Made by a program: the position numbers and the translations under genes. A stretch of 64,000 nucleotides of DNA from Globisporangium splendens (Eukaryota; Oomycota; Peronosporomycetes; Pythiales; Pythiaceae): assembly GCA_006386115.1 (NCBI GenBank), contig VFIW01000064.1:1-64000 (forward strand). The letters are read 5' to 3'. The notes under the pieces are model-generated. The model made no database searches. It was not told where the DNA came from and worked only from the letters and a program-made list of their open reading frames with translations. Below, piece by piece: positions 52,325 to 62,720 of the stretch. The first letter of the stretch is position 1; each line of letters opens with the position of its first letter.

Positions 52325-53659
52325 TGCTGTGTCCGATGTGACGGAAGGAGCAGAATCACATTCGAATTTGTCGGGGCGAAGTTTCGCCTCCACTCCACCA
52401 GACCTCATTTGATTTCGTGCTGCGAAATACTTCAACAAAGTGAGTGCAGATGTGTGTTTGTTATGAAACCACTGAATGAGGTAAGGAGGAACTGCAGCTC
52501 ACACCCGACGGCGCTCTTTTCGACTATATGCCGACTGTGTAGGTCTTCCTCCTGGATCGTGTCAGCGCAACGGCACTCGAGAGCTCCCAAAGACTCTTTT
52601 GGAGACACTCGAACAAGACAACCTAGCAATAAGATTACTCTATGACCAGAAAATTGTTCTCCATCTCGTCACTAACACACCGAGTGGCAAACGCTTCCGC
52701 AAGCCTCTCGACACAACTTAGATTTGTCGGTAGCTGTATAATCCAGTCTCTGCTCAACACCTCGTTGATAAAATTCAAGATGTGATTGCACCGCTTGGGG
52801 GTGCGGTGATGATGCCTGCGTCAAGCGCATGTGGGCAAGTGGTCGTGCTTTGGGATGAAACTGTGTTTCTCATCGAAAATATAGGGCTACAGAGATACCG
52901 CGCTGTTGGTTTTGCCCGCAATCGGCTTGCATGGGACCGGCACTGACGCTGTACAGCTGCGTCAAAGCCAACAGTACAAACGAGTGCTACAGCACAGCAA
53001 CGGGAGTGGTGGTCTGATCTCGTTCCACAGAACGTGCAAGAACGTGAGTGATGGGCTTGGATCTGTCACATAAAACGTACTGCACATCGAGTGATGGCCT
53101 TCCCCTCAACTGGAATCCAGCAAAGAGGCAAGACCACCCAGCACTCGATGCACAGTAGTCTGGAAACAACACCCGATCGAATTCGTTCGCAGCACTTTCC
53201 ATTGTGAGCAGCAAGCAAGCCCAGGAAGATCTGTCTCCTCCACTCACAAGTTGACCCCACAATCATCGCGTTGTTCAGACATTTAAGGGTCTGCAATTTC
53301 ATCTGGACAGCGAGACACGTAATTGTCTGGACAGTGAGGCACGAGCATACTGACCGTGAAGCGGCGCTTCTCTAGCGAATATCTGACGGCATGACAACAC
53401 TTTGGAGTTCCGTGAGAGCCTAGCCGCGTACACCATATTGATCTAGTGGCGTTCAATGGCTCCGGTCAGCACGTGCCGATCTCTTAAGCGAACACTAACG
53501 AAACCAGCAATAGCGAAAGACTGAGCGCATTTTTGTTCAAGCATGCTGGTATGTACAAGGGATATGCTGTGTATCTAACGCAAACCAAAAAACGATTACA
53601 GGAGACGAGTAATACGGATGTGTGGTGCAGCCTCTTACCGTAAGAGCCACGTACGAGTC
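52325..53659. other. Gap, no gene seen
   Basis: Short ORFs on both strands without recognisable features. Confidence 0.45.
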
Positions 53660-55453
53660 TTACGTGCTGGTTGTGCCTGTCATGAGGCGAATCAACTCCA
53701 TCAAACTGGATCGAGTCGAGAAATTCATTCGGATGGTCTCCAGATTCACACGATCGGGACAGTGCTCGTACAGCCACAGAAACATCTCAAGGTGCTCGCT
53801 CGACGCGACCATGGACGTTGCTATCGCCGAGCACTCTTCTTTCTGATTCGCGCGCAGATAAAGCAGCTTTGGGAAGTTGCAAAACACCGCGGCATTGTCC
53901 ATGGCATAGAAAGTGCATCCTTCGCTCCGATTGTTGTGCAGCCATTCTAGAAGCTCCACTGAGCTTGCTTGGCCCATCGCTTGAGTTGTACAGCCTTCAA
54001 GACGATTCGCATGGAGCCACTGGACAACCTCAATGTGATCGTTTTTGGCGGCATCGTCCATGGCAGCTGTCGTGCATCCTTCCGACCGGTTCGCGTGCAG
54101 CCACTGGACCATCTCCAAATGGCCATTCGAAGCTGCCATGTCCATCGCTGCAGTGGTGCAGCCTTCCTGACGATGTTTGTGCAGCCACTGCACGACTTCG
54201 AGATGACCATTTCCAGCGGCTCCGTCCATTGCATGCGTAGTACATCCATGGTGACTGCCCTTCATGCGGTCATGCAGGAACTCCACGATGCGCAAATGGC
54301 CTCGTGAAGCAGCATAGTCCATGGTTCGTGACGACCACCCTTCCGTTCGGTTCGCATCAAGCCACTCCACGATCTCAAAGTGTCCATTCGACGCAGCGCC
54401 ATCCATGGCGCGCGTAGTGCAACCTTCTGGTCGATTCGTATGCAACCATTGCAGAACGTCCAGATGCCCGTTCTCCGCCGCACCGTCCATCGCACGAGAC
54501 GTGCAGCCTTCGCTTCGATTTGCGTGGAGCCATTGCACAATGTCCAAGTAGCCCTTTGCAGCAGCTTTATCCATTGCGTCGGAACTGCATCCTTCGGAGC
54601 GATTCTCATGCAGCCACTGGACGACTCGAAGATACCCGCCAGCAGCAGCAGAATCCATCGCGAAGGACGAACACCCCGAGATGTTGCTGTCGTGTAGCCA
54701 TTGCAACACTTCGATGTGGCTGTTTTGAGCGGCGTAATCCATCGCGATGTCCCTGTGCAGACGATAGTTCTGCTCCCACAGGTACTTTGCGATCTCCACG
54801 TGGCCGTTTGTAATCGCCATGCGAAGCGCAGCAGACGACCGCACGTTCGGCTTGTTTTCTTGAAGCCACTTGACCACGTCCAGGTGTCCATTCGCTGCTG
54901 CCATATCCATGGCTCGGGAGGTGCACCCGGGCTGCTTTGGATGCACATCAAGCCACTGGAGCACTTCAAGCTGTCCTTCCGTTGCCGCGTCGTCCATAAA
55001 ATACGAGCTCCACAGCACTTTCTCATGGTTCTCAGCCAGCCACGCGAGTATGTCCAGTTTCCCGTATTTCGCAGCTTCTCGCATCGCGCTCACGGCAATG
55101 CCAGACGGGCAGTACGTCTTGCAGAGCCACTGGACGGTCTCCATATTGTCCACACGGACCGCGTTCACGAGCGCCTTGCTGAACAAATGCATCCTGAAAT
55201 GCGGGTCCATGTCGTCGGGTTCTTCTGCACGCAGGCGGTCGAGCAGCAACGTCACACGCGATGTGCCTGCCGCCGTTGACTCATTCTGTCGGTTGCATGC
55301 GCGCGGGATGCTCCAATAGGTCGAGACGCCAAAGTCCAGCAACGCGCTGATCTGCGCCACGATGTGCGCCAGCGCCTCCACCTGCGGGTGCGCGCGACAC
55401 ACCACGCGCACGCTCATGAGCGGTGGCATCGCATCAGATCCGCGGCGCGCCAT
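53660..55453 (-). CDS. Ankyrin-repeat-like protein
   Basis: 597 codons from the ATG at 55451-55453 (MARRGSDAMPPLMSVRVVCR); an ATG two codons upstream also fits. N-terminal module VEALAHIVAQISALLDFGVS, then YWSIPRACNRQNE, with a short insertion (STAAGTSRVT) before the next helix. About eleven 28-residue repeats follow (NGHLDVLQWLHTNRPEGCT; NGHLEVVQWLHKHRQEGCT), one of them with a 3-residue insertion (HDRMKGSHHGCTT). Then the short repeat AMGQASSVELLEWLHNNRS. The C-terminus SLMELIRLM is a variant of the family motif, extended by TGTTST. Confidence 0.88.
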   Translation of the reverse strand: MARRGSDAMPPLMSVRVVCRAHPQVEALAHIVAQISALLDFGVSTYWSIPRACNRQNESTAAGTSRVTLLLDRLRAEEPDDMDPHFRMHLFSKALVNAVRVDNMETVQWLCKTYCPSGIAVSAMREAAKYGKLDILAWLAENHEKVLWSSYFMDDAATEGQLEVLQWLDVHPKQPGCTSRAMDMAAANGHLDVVKWLQENKPNVRSSAALRMAITNGHVEIAKYLWEQNYRLHRDIAMDYAAQNSHIEVLQWLHDSNISGCSSFAMDSAAAGGYLRVVQWLHENRSEGCSSDAMDKAAAKGYLDIVQWLHANRSEGCTSRAMDGAAENGHLDVLQWLHTNRPEGCTTRAMDGAASNGHFEIVEWLDANRTEGWSSRTMDYAASRGHLRIVEFLHDRMKGSHHGCTTHAMDGAAGNGHLEVVQWLHKHRQEGCTTAAMDMAASNGHLEMVQWLHANRSEGCTTAAMDDAAKNDHIEVVQWLHANRLEGCTTQAMGQASSVELLEWLHNNRSEGCTFYAMDNAAVFCNFPKLLYLRANQKEECSAIATSMVASSEHLEMFLWLYEHCPDRVNLETIRMNFSTRSSLMELIRLMTGTTST

Positions 55454-56105
55454 GTTCATTTGGGTGATGGTGGCTCCGGCCGGAAGAATATCGGGAAGTG
55501 GGAGGAAGAATTGTTCGAAGTGGCGTTCTCGAGCGTTTTTGAACTGGGTTCAGTTTTTCTCTTTTTACAAAGTCGAGTGCCACCACTGTTCAGCAGAACA
55601 ACTGTCACACGCACCAAGTTCGCACGAACTTTGGCGTCATCATCACAAGAGGGGTCTCACGATTGTATACGGACAGAAGAAGGAGAGTACATGCATTTTG
55701 TGGGTTTACAGATGGGTGCAGCCAAGTCTAGGTTCGTTTTTGAATTGTTAAGTACGAATGAGATGAGATGCATCGAGCTCAGCAACAGCATCGTAAATTG
55801 AGATAGTCGGCATCGATAATGCGACCAAAGGGATCCAAAGCAATCACCTGGACACGACGCCAGCACACTGTTTGCACATCAACACAGACTAGAGCATTAA
55901 GCACTCAATGTCTATTGTAATCAGGCTTGACCATCCCAAAACAGCATCATGATTGCTGTCACACGTTTACATAATTACTGTCGGTGGAAAGTAAGCACGA
56001 TTACCTCATAGTATGAGTAAACGTGATAACTCAAGCAAGAAGGATACAATGCCCCATCCCCAGCTCTAATCATGGACACACTCATATTTGCCACGAACTG
56101 CTCTC
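55454..56105. other. Gap, no gene seen
   Basis: Upstream region of the ankyrin gene (first part) and sequence without recognisable features up to the tandem repeats. Confidence 0.45.
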
Positions 56106-56316
56106 TGTGATGGGGCTCCCCATTACATTGATTCCTGGTTCTGGAGTGTGTGGATTTACACCCCCACGGGTTTTACCGCCCACTACGTACAGTTCGGGAC
56201 ACATCAGTATGTGTCACTCATGGTCAGTGTACATAGCCATATGCATAATAGCAAACAGGACTCAGCCGTTAATAATTAGTCCCATTGGATGATAGTCGGA
56301 CCGGAGACCCGACTAT
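56106..56316. repeat. Structured tandem repeat, unit 1
   Basis: Begins with the palindrome-like TGTGATGGGGCTCCCCATTA and ends with a hairpin ATAGTCGG...CCGACTAT. Shares with unit 2 blocks such as ACTACGTACAGTT, TGTGTCACTCATG and CATAGCCAT. About 211 bp. The ends resemble the LTR ends (TGTAATGGG/CCCATTACA) of elements A and C. Confidence 0.8.
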
Positions 56317-56542
56317 TGTAATGGGGCTCCCCATTACATGGGTTCCCGAGTCAGGAGAGTGTGGGTTTTCACCCACATGGGTTTTACCACCTCTTCCAAA
56401 CCCACCCACTACGTACAGTTGGTGACACATTAACATGTGTCACTCATGAACACTGTACATAGCCATTTGCATATTAGCCAATAGGACTAAGCCATCAGGA
56501 TTTAATCCCATTGGACGATAGTCGGACTGGACACCCGACTAT
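56317..56542. repeat. Structured tandem repeat, unit 2
   Basis: Directly adjoins unit 1. Starts with TGTAATGGGG, CT, CCCCATTACA (a perfect 10-bp inverted repeat) and ends with ATAGTCGG...CCGACTAT. About 226 bp; differs from unit 1 by substitutions and a short insertion (ACCTCTTCCAAACCC). Confidence 0.8.
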
Positions 56543-56859
56543 CTACCAATGAGAGACACCGTAGGTTTCAGTCACCAGGACTGAATATTAGCACTTTAAC
56601 AATTCAATTCGCTTCTCAATTTGCACGTTAGCGCGCAAAGCTCCTTCTCTTCACTTTGGTCACAGCGTTACCACTGCCCCTTCTGCTCACCTGCGCTTCC
56701 TCAACGCACGTGTACGCTGCTTAACGAATGCCGCTACATCTTGTAAGACGTGACTGAGAACAGCGCAAACTGGAGATGATATCGGTGCTATCCTTGTTAA
56801 TAATGGTACTGCAACTTGAACACCAAAGTTTATAAAATATGCCCCTGCCATATTATGTA
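56543..56859. other. Gap between the tandem repeats and element C
   Basis: A minus-strand open stretch (AYFINFGVQVAVPLLTRIAP, ending at 56687) continues into the LTR. It is not recognised; it could be part of whatever element C inserted into. Confidence 0.35.
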
Positions 56860-57515
56860 TGCAAGAGGGCGCTGTTCCAAACAGTCCCTCAAACACGGCA
56901 CACACGCTTGTGCGACTTGAGGAAGCGATCTCCCGACTTGGAGGGAGAGAAGACGACTTGACGGCTTGAGGGTAAAATTGCAACTGAATTAAAAATGCTT
57001 ATGGTTCCTGTCGCTACTTGTAAATGAACCCCAAGGGCTCCTAGAGGTTTTATAACTAAAACCTAAACATACACAATAAAACCTATGAATCTGATATGTA
57101 AAACCTTGGGTACACTGAGGTTGAACCCACGAGATCTTCGAGAAGCTTGAACTTGAAGTCCCGTGGAAAATTCCCTGCAAAGTGATTGGCTACAGCCGCT
57201 CACTTTAGGTGGCAGAGACACGTTGGTCTCATCACCAGTGCAGTTTCCCAAGTAGGAACCATCACTCAGTACTTGATTAGTACATGGATGTCATCACTCT
57301 GTACTGGTTAGTACATGTGAACAACATTCTGCACTGATCAGCACAGAGAGCGCTCGTGACGTCATGGGATGACGTCACATGTGCATGTGGGGACTGTCGT
57401 ACCGTGATCTGTGTTGTTGTTTGTCTCTCCACAATGCACACTGAAGGTGGTGTGTGGCACACTAGATCTGGAAACAGATCCACGTTCATGTAATGGCTAG
57501 GTATAGCCCATTACA
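56860..57515 (-). repeat. 3' LTR of element C
   Basis: About 656 bp, similar throughout to LTR A. The right end CCCATTACA is intact; the left end reads TGCAAGAGGGCG where the other LTRs have TGTAATGGGGCG. A copy of TGTAATGGGCT (minus strand) also lies between the LTR and the purine tract, so the inner border may be 57515 or 57534. Confidence 0.85.
57356..57378. promoter_or_regulatory. CRE-like dyad in LTR C
   Basis: Identical to 6732-6754: GTGACGTCAT, GGG, ATGACGTCAC. It lies about 230 bp upstream of the antisense ORF start on the plus strand and could act in either direction. Confidence 0.5.
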
Positions 57516-57534
57516 GTTTCAGCCCATTACATCA

Positions 57535-57544
57535 CCCCCTCCTT
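57535..57544 (-). other. Polypurine tract of element C
   Basis: Minus-strand AAGGAGGGGG just upstream of the 3' LTR, the usual primer for plus-strand synthesis. It is followed at once by TG, then 17 bases before the TGTAATGGG that starts the LTR as defined by element A. Confidence 0.65.
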
Positions 57545-57607
57545 AAAGTCACAAGTACCTTGCGTACTTTTGCAGACCTTTCGGAGCAGTTCACTTTCCA
57601 ATCGGCC

Positions 57608-58678
57608 ATGAAGCGACCAAGTGACCAAGTAAACCAAGGTGAAGAACGTCCGTTGTCCAAGCGACAGCAGACAGCTCCAGAACTCTTCGACGTATCCTCC
57701 ATTCTGAAGAAGAAGGGGGATCTCGAGTTCTACAAGGAGCGGTTCTTCAGTTGGCGTCGGATCAACGATCGCGATGATCCGAACCAACACATCGCAGCCC
57801 AGAGAGACTCATGGCGAACATTTGTTCGTCTTGAGAACGAGAACAAGATGGAGCGTCTTCTTCGTCGCGGCAATGCTCGTGCCCAAAGAAGAACTCCTGC
57901 TGACGACAGAGCGAATCCCAGCTCTGGTCGTCGTAGTGTCGCCCCTGGCGACGCTACAAGTGGTTCTCGTAGCTGCGGACCACGTCGGGAACATCAGACT
58001 CCATCGTCTGCCGTGGTTCCCACGTGTCCGAGCTCGGTGGATATCCACGCCACCGAACTCTGTAGAAGCGTTGATTGTTCAACTGCTTCTTTCCTCGACG
58101 ATGAGTCGGTCGATCTTCATGATCAACAATCGACTCAACCACCCAGCGATGCTCTCCCTGAGAGTCTAACAACGGAGGTGGGGCTGAACGAGAAAACGGT
58201 TGAGCGACTCTGGAAGTGGAAGAGTGCTCATCGTGGGCAAATCGAGGCTTTGCAGCAGCGTTGTTCAACACTTGAGGAACGCTGCGAGAGTCTCGAGAAC
58301 CTTGTCGCCGATCATGAGTCAAAGATCGATGTCCCGACAGAAGGTTGTGCCCAGTGTTCGGCTTTGGAGTCCCGTTTCGAGGAACGGTTCCAGCAAGTTC
58401 AGGACGAACTTGTCCGACTCCAGAAGAACGAGAAGTCTCGTGAGTTGGCTCACGATCGCCTTTTGCGCTCTGTGGAAGAGGCAGGTTCGGCTTTTGAGGT
58501 ACTTCGTGGTGAGTACCATTCTCGTCTTCAAGCGCTGGAGTCGGTGAAGGACCAATCCTTCGACGTCCTGCAACTCTTGTACGCCGAGAAGAATCTCCAG
58601 AGCGACGAGCTGTTTGCTCTTCGCAATCAAGTGGAGAAGCTTCAAGATCAGCTTGATCGTTTGCGGAAGATCTCGTAG
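57608..58678 (+). CDS. Antisense coiled-coil ORF of element C
   Basis: 356 codons from the first ATG, 92 bp inside the 3' LTR and on the strand opposite gag-pol. Residues 1-25 are basic (MKRPSDQVNQGEERPLSKRQ); 26-86 form a helical part (FYKERFFSWRRINDRDDPNQ); 90-190 are Ser/Pro/Asp-rich; 193-353 form a long heptad coiled coil (LWKWKSAHRGQIEAL; LFALRNQVEKLQDQLDRLRK). It overlaps the pol reading frame from 57954 to the end (725 bp). The chromodomain is antisense to the disordered part, and the coiled coil is antisense to the low-complexity linker of pol. The homologue in element A keeps length and layout. Transcription could start in the LTR. Function unknown; no hit to a known family by eye. 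Confidence 0.65.
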   Translation: MKRPSDQVNQGEERPLSKRQQTAPELFDVSSILKKKGDLEFYKERFFSWRRINDRDDPNQHIAAQRDSWRTFVRLENENKMERLLRRGNARAQRRTPADDRANPSSGRRSVAPGDATSGSRSCGPRREHQTPSSAVVPTCPSSVDIHATELCRSVDCSTASFLDDESVDLHDQQSTQPPSDALPESLTTEVGLNEKTVERLWKWKSAHRGQIEALQQRCSTLEERCESLENLVADHESKIDVPTEGCAQCSALESRFEERFQQVQDELVRLQKNEKSRELAHDRLLRSVEEAGSAFEVLRGEYHSRLQALESVKDQSFDVLQLLYAEKNLQSDELFALRNQVEKLQDQLDRLRKIS

Positions 58679-61600
58679 GATCCGCTGATCCGCTTGGAAG
58701 GTAAGGCTTTAGTCTACCCACATAAAATGTCGGGTGTAGACGCATGCGTGTAGGTATGTCTAGCGTATAGGCATCACCATTGCATTTCACTACCTTGAAC
58801 GGTCCAATGAACCTTGGCAGAAGCTTCGAGCTTCCCAAGTTGGACACTGCATGTTCAGGCAGATTTGCCGCACTAAGCAATACAAGATCATTGATCTTAT
58901 ACACTTGCTTGTTCTTCCTTCCGCTCTTGTCTGCTTGCTCCTTTTGCAGATCCTGAGCCTTCGCGATTGCGTCTCGAACAAACCTCACAACGGCTTGTCT
59001 CCTCACAACAAAGTCATCGACTTGCTGTTCCTCACGACTAGTGATGTCGTTGAGGGTTTTCATCGAGTCAAAATTGGCTTTTAACTCGGCAACAGCATTC
59101 AGGTCATACGACGACTGCGGCTTATTGCCTTTAGCCGTAGTCCCTCCCCCACTTAAGGTAGAGACCTCACCCATTATGGAAGCAGGCACTCGAGGGTGAA
59201 TGCCATAGTTCACATAAAATGGAGAGTGACCCGTCGAGACATGCGTGGAGTTGTTCAACGCAAACTCTGCGAGAGGGAGAAACTCACTCCACTCTTTGAA
59301 AGACGTTGCGTAGCTTCGCAACACGTCTTCAAGGACACGATTCACTCGCTCTGTTTGACCGTCCGTTTCAGGATGTGCCGCTGTTGACATGGACAACTTG
59401 GTGTCCAGAAGTCCAAACAGTGCACGCCAAAACTTGGACGTAAACCGAGTGTCACGGTCAGACACGATCTCAACGGGCAGGCCATGCAGACGGAATACGA
59501 CGTCTACAAAGACCTTGGCCGTCATTTCAGCTGAGATCTTGTCCGAAACCGGCGCAAGATGGACCATCTTGCTGAATCGGTCCACAAACACAAGGATGCC
59601 ATTGCGTCCGTGTTTGTCACGCGGAAGTCCGAATATGAAATCCATACTCACAGACTTCCAACTGTCTGATGGGACAGCCAATGAACGAAGTGGTGCCTGA
59701 GTGGAACCAGAAGGTTTCACTCGTTGGCAGATCTCGCAAGTCCTCACATACTTGCGAACCCACTTGTACATGTGTGGCCAGTAGTAATCCCGGGAAAGAC
59801 TGAGAAACGTCTTCTCACGTCCGAGATGGCCACCCGAAGGACTGTCATGGTACTCATACAAGAGTCGATGACGCAGACCTTCGTCGTTGGGAACAACAAC
59901 CCTTGCTGTATCCCCGTCTTCAACCGCATAGTACAACAATCCATTGTGTACTCGGAAGCGGTGAACTCGCGACCTTGTGCGCGACGGAAGACCTTGCAGT
60001 GCTTTGTCCGAAGGGTCCTTGAAGTACTTCAACAAGTCCTGACATGTTTCGTCAGACTTGTACCCTTCGACGATCTCTTCTCGCACTGTAGTCGCTGCTT
60101 GCGCTGCGATCGCTTGAATGTCTTCACAGAGTCGACACGCTCCGTCCGCGTCTTCACTCTTGGTCTTCGGATCGTAATCCGGACGTCTTGACAGCGCATC
60201 GGCTAAGATGTTCGTCTTGCCTGGCTTGTAGTGCACAACAAAGTTGTACTCTGCAAAGAAAGAGAACCATCTCGCCATTCTTTGCGACAAATGAGGAGTC
60301 TTTACCGCTGTACGCAGCGACGCATGATCTGTGTAGATCGCAAAGCGCTCCTCTCCAAGCAGATACACACGGAACTTGACCAAAGAATACTTCATCGCCA
60401 GAAGTTCCTTGTCATGAACTGGGTAGTTCCGTTCTGCGGGTCGGAGTTGTCGTGACTGATACGACACAACTCGCTCATGACCCTCATCATCGTGTTGCAT
60501 CAATGCGCAACCGATGGCATAGTCGCTTGCATCGCAAACCACATGAAAAGGCTTGTCGTGGTTTGCGATTGCCAGCACGGGAGCTTCTCGCAGACTCCTC
60601 TTCACTTCGGCAAATGCCATTTGATGGTCACTGGACCACTCCCACTCAATGTCCTTCTTCAGGAGCTGTGTGAGGGGTTGCACCAACGCTGCATAATTGC
60701 GCGTGTACTTGTGCAAGTAGTTGGCCAGACCCAACCATTGTCTCAGCTGTTTGACATTCTGAGGTACAGGCCAATCGTCAATAGCTTTGACCTTCTCCGG
60801 ATCAACTCGAACGCCATGCTTTCCCACAAAGCAGCCGAGAACGGGGATCTCTTGTGCAAAGAATATGCACTTCTTCAGGTTAGCGTAGAGCTTGTTCTCT
60901 CGCATGACCTGAAAGACTTGACGGAGATGATCGAGATGAACATCAACGTCAGACTTTTCACCCGTGGTTTTACTATGAACGAATATATCGTCAAAGTAAC
61001 TCGGTGCAAACCCTCTCAATGGACGAAGTAGATTCGTGACCATCCTATTGAAAGTCGCAGGAGCGTTCTTCAGTCCCTGTGGCATCACTAACCATTCCCA
61101 CAGCATACCACTCGGGGTACTCACTGCAGTTAGTGGAACATCATCTTCGCGCATTCGAATCTGATAGAACCCATCTTTCAGATCGATAGCACTGAAGACA
61201 GTACTGCCAACCATTCCATCAAGGATCATATCCTTGCGTGGAACCGGAGTTTGGGCTGGAATTGTCGCGTCGTTCAGCTTGTTGAAAGCGTGAACGATGC
61301 GCCAACCACCAGTTGCCTTCTTCACACAGAAGGTTGGGCTACAATGTGGAGACTTGCTTTCTCGCACATGCCCAGCCTTAGCGCGTTGCGCAAAGAACTC
61401 GTCGATCGCAACGACTTGTTCTCTTGGCAACGGCCACTGCCGTGTGATGCAGTACTTCGTGCCAGGAAGTATGTCAATCTCATGACGAACGCCTCTATCG
61501 AATGGCAGTTCGTCCGGCACCTTGTCTGGGAATATGTCCTCATATTCCTTGACAAGTTCATACACGGGGTTCTTCTTGAGAGCATCCCATGACTGCTCCT

Positions 61601-62720
61601 CGAACCTTTCCTTCCGTGTCTTCTCATCGAACACTTCAGCCTCCGTTGCTGATACCGTGTTGATGTCTTCTGCATCGTCAACATCGACGATCATGCAGAC
61701 CTGCGAAATTTCGCCTTTCGCTAGGCTACGCATCAGCGTCTTCTTGCTCATCCATGGCAAGGAAATCAACTCTTCGACTGAACTTGGAGGATTTTCAATC
61801 TTCACGTGACGGATTACATCCACGTCACCATCTTCATTGTAGACCGCGATATTCGCAAACTCGCTTGAAATGTCTTGTGCTTGGATACTTCCTTCGTAAT
61901 CTTAACTTGTACCTTGATCAGGGGCACACGGGACACTCTTCTTACTGGTCTTCTTCTCTCGGGATGGCTCTTCGGCTCTTTTCCCATTCGTTTCTTCCAC
62001 GCACATCGCCTCACTCTTAGGGTCGATGGCAAAGGAGACAGTCTTTTGTTGGCGCCTGACTGCTCCACCTCCGTTCGTTTTCTTCAAAATGGGTACCGCT
62101 CGTGAACATGGGGGGCCATCGCACTCCGCAATATCACGAGGGTCATCCGGGATCTCTTCCACAGATGTATACACCCACACCACTTCGTCCGTTGTTGTGC
62201 AGCACAAGTCAACATCACGTGACTTGTCAACGGAGATCTTCATCTTCATCCAGTCAATGCTAGGTTGATAACGCTTCAACCACGGCATGCCCAGGATGAT
62301 GTCAAACTTGTCATCGAGGTCGAGTAGAATAAACTCGTCTTCACCTCGGAAATCTTCACACTTCATTGCCAAGCGCACCACGCGCTTCGGCATCTTCACA
62401 GTCGACCCGTTGGCCAACCGGACGATCATCGTCTTGTCTTCATTCGCATCAGGCATTGGTACTTTATGCCTGACGATCGCTTCATTTCGAACAAAATTGT
62501 TCGACGCACCAGTGTCAACCAAAGCACGTAGAGGCGTTGCAATACCGTCTACATGAGCTTTGAGAACGATCAAACTTGACGTTTGACTGACACTGTTCTC
62601 CCTCGTGGAAACTGCATGTGCATCGTGCACATTGGGGCCAGAGTCCTGTGTATCCACAAACACAGTCCTCTTTTCGAGCCCAGTAGGAGGCCCCGCCCCT
62701 ACTGGTCGTTCCCGTTTTTT
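57954..62720 (-). CDS. pol: Pol polyprotein of element C (one internal stop)
   Basis: Reached from gag by a -1 shift at 62714-62720; no ATG. Protease ALVDTGASNNFVR (about 62490-62530). A TAA at 61902-61904 interrupts the frame where element A reads through, then 1289+ codons are open: RT with YFDDIF (about 60980-60996), RNase H (CDASDYAIGCALM), integrase zinc finger (HLGREKTFLSLSRDYYWPHM), the DDE core (MDFIFGLPRD; SDRDTRFTSKFW; HPETDGQTERVNRVLEDVL), the GPF module (LLPRFIGPFKVVK), a Ser/Arg/Pro-rich linker of about 170 residues, and a C-terminal chromodomain (FYRVRWRGYPPSSDTWEP) that would target insertion to chromatin marks. All catalytic residues that I can identify are present. Confidence 0.93.
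62680..62720 (-). promoter_or_regulatory. -1 ribosomal frameshift signal, element C
   Basis: Heptamer A AAA AAC at 62714-62720 in gag phase (tcA AAA AAC); 8-nt spacer; hairpin 62680-62705 with stem CCAGTAGG/CCTACTGG and inner GGC/GCC around loop GGG. Element A has AGC/GCT at the inner stem: a paired change that keeps the structure. Confidence 0.82.
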
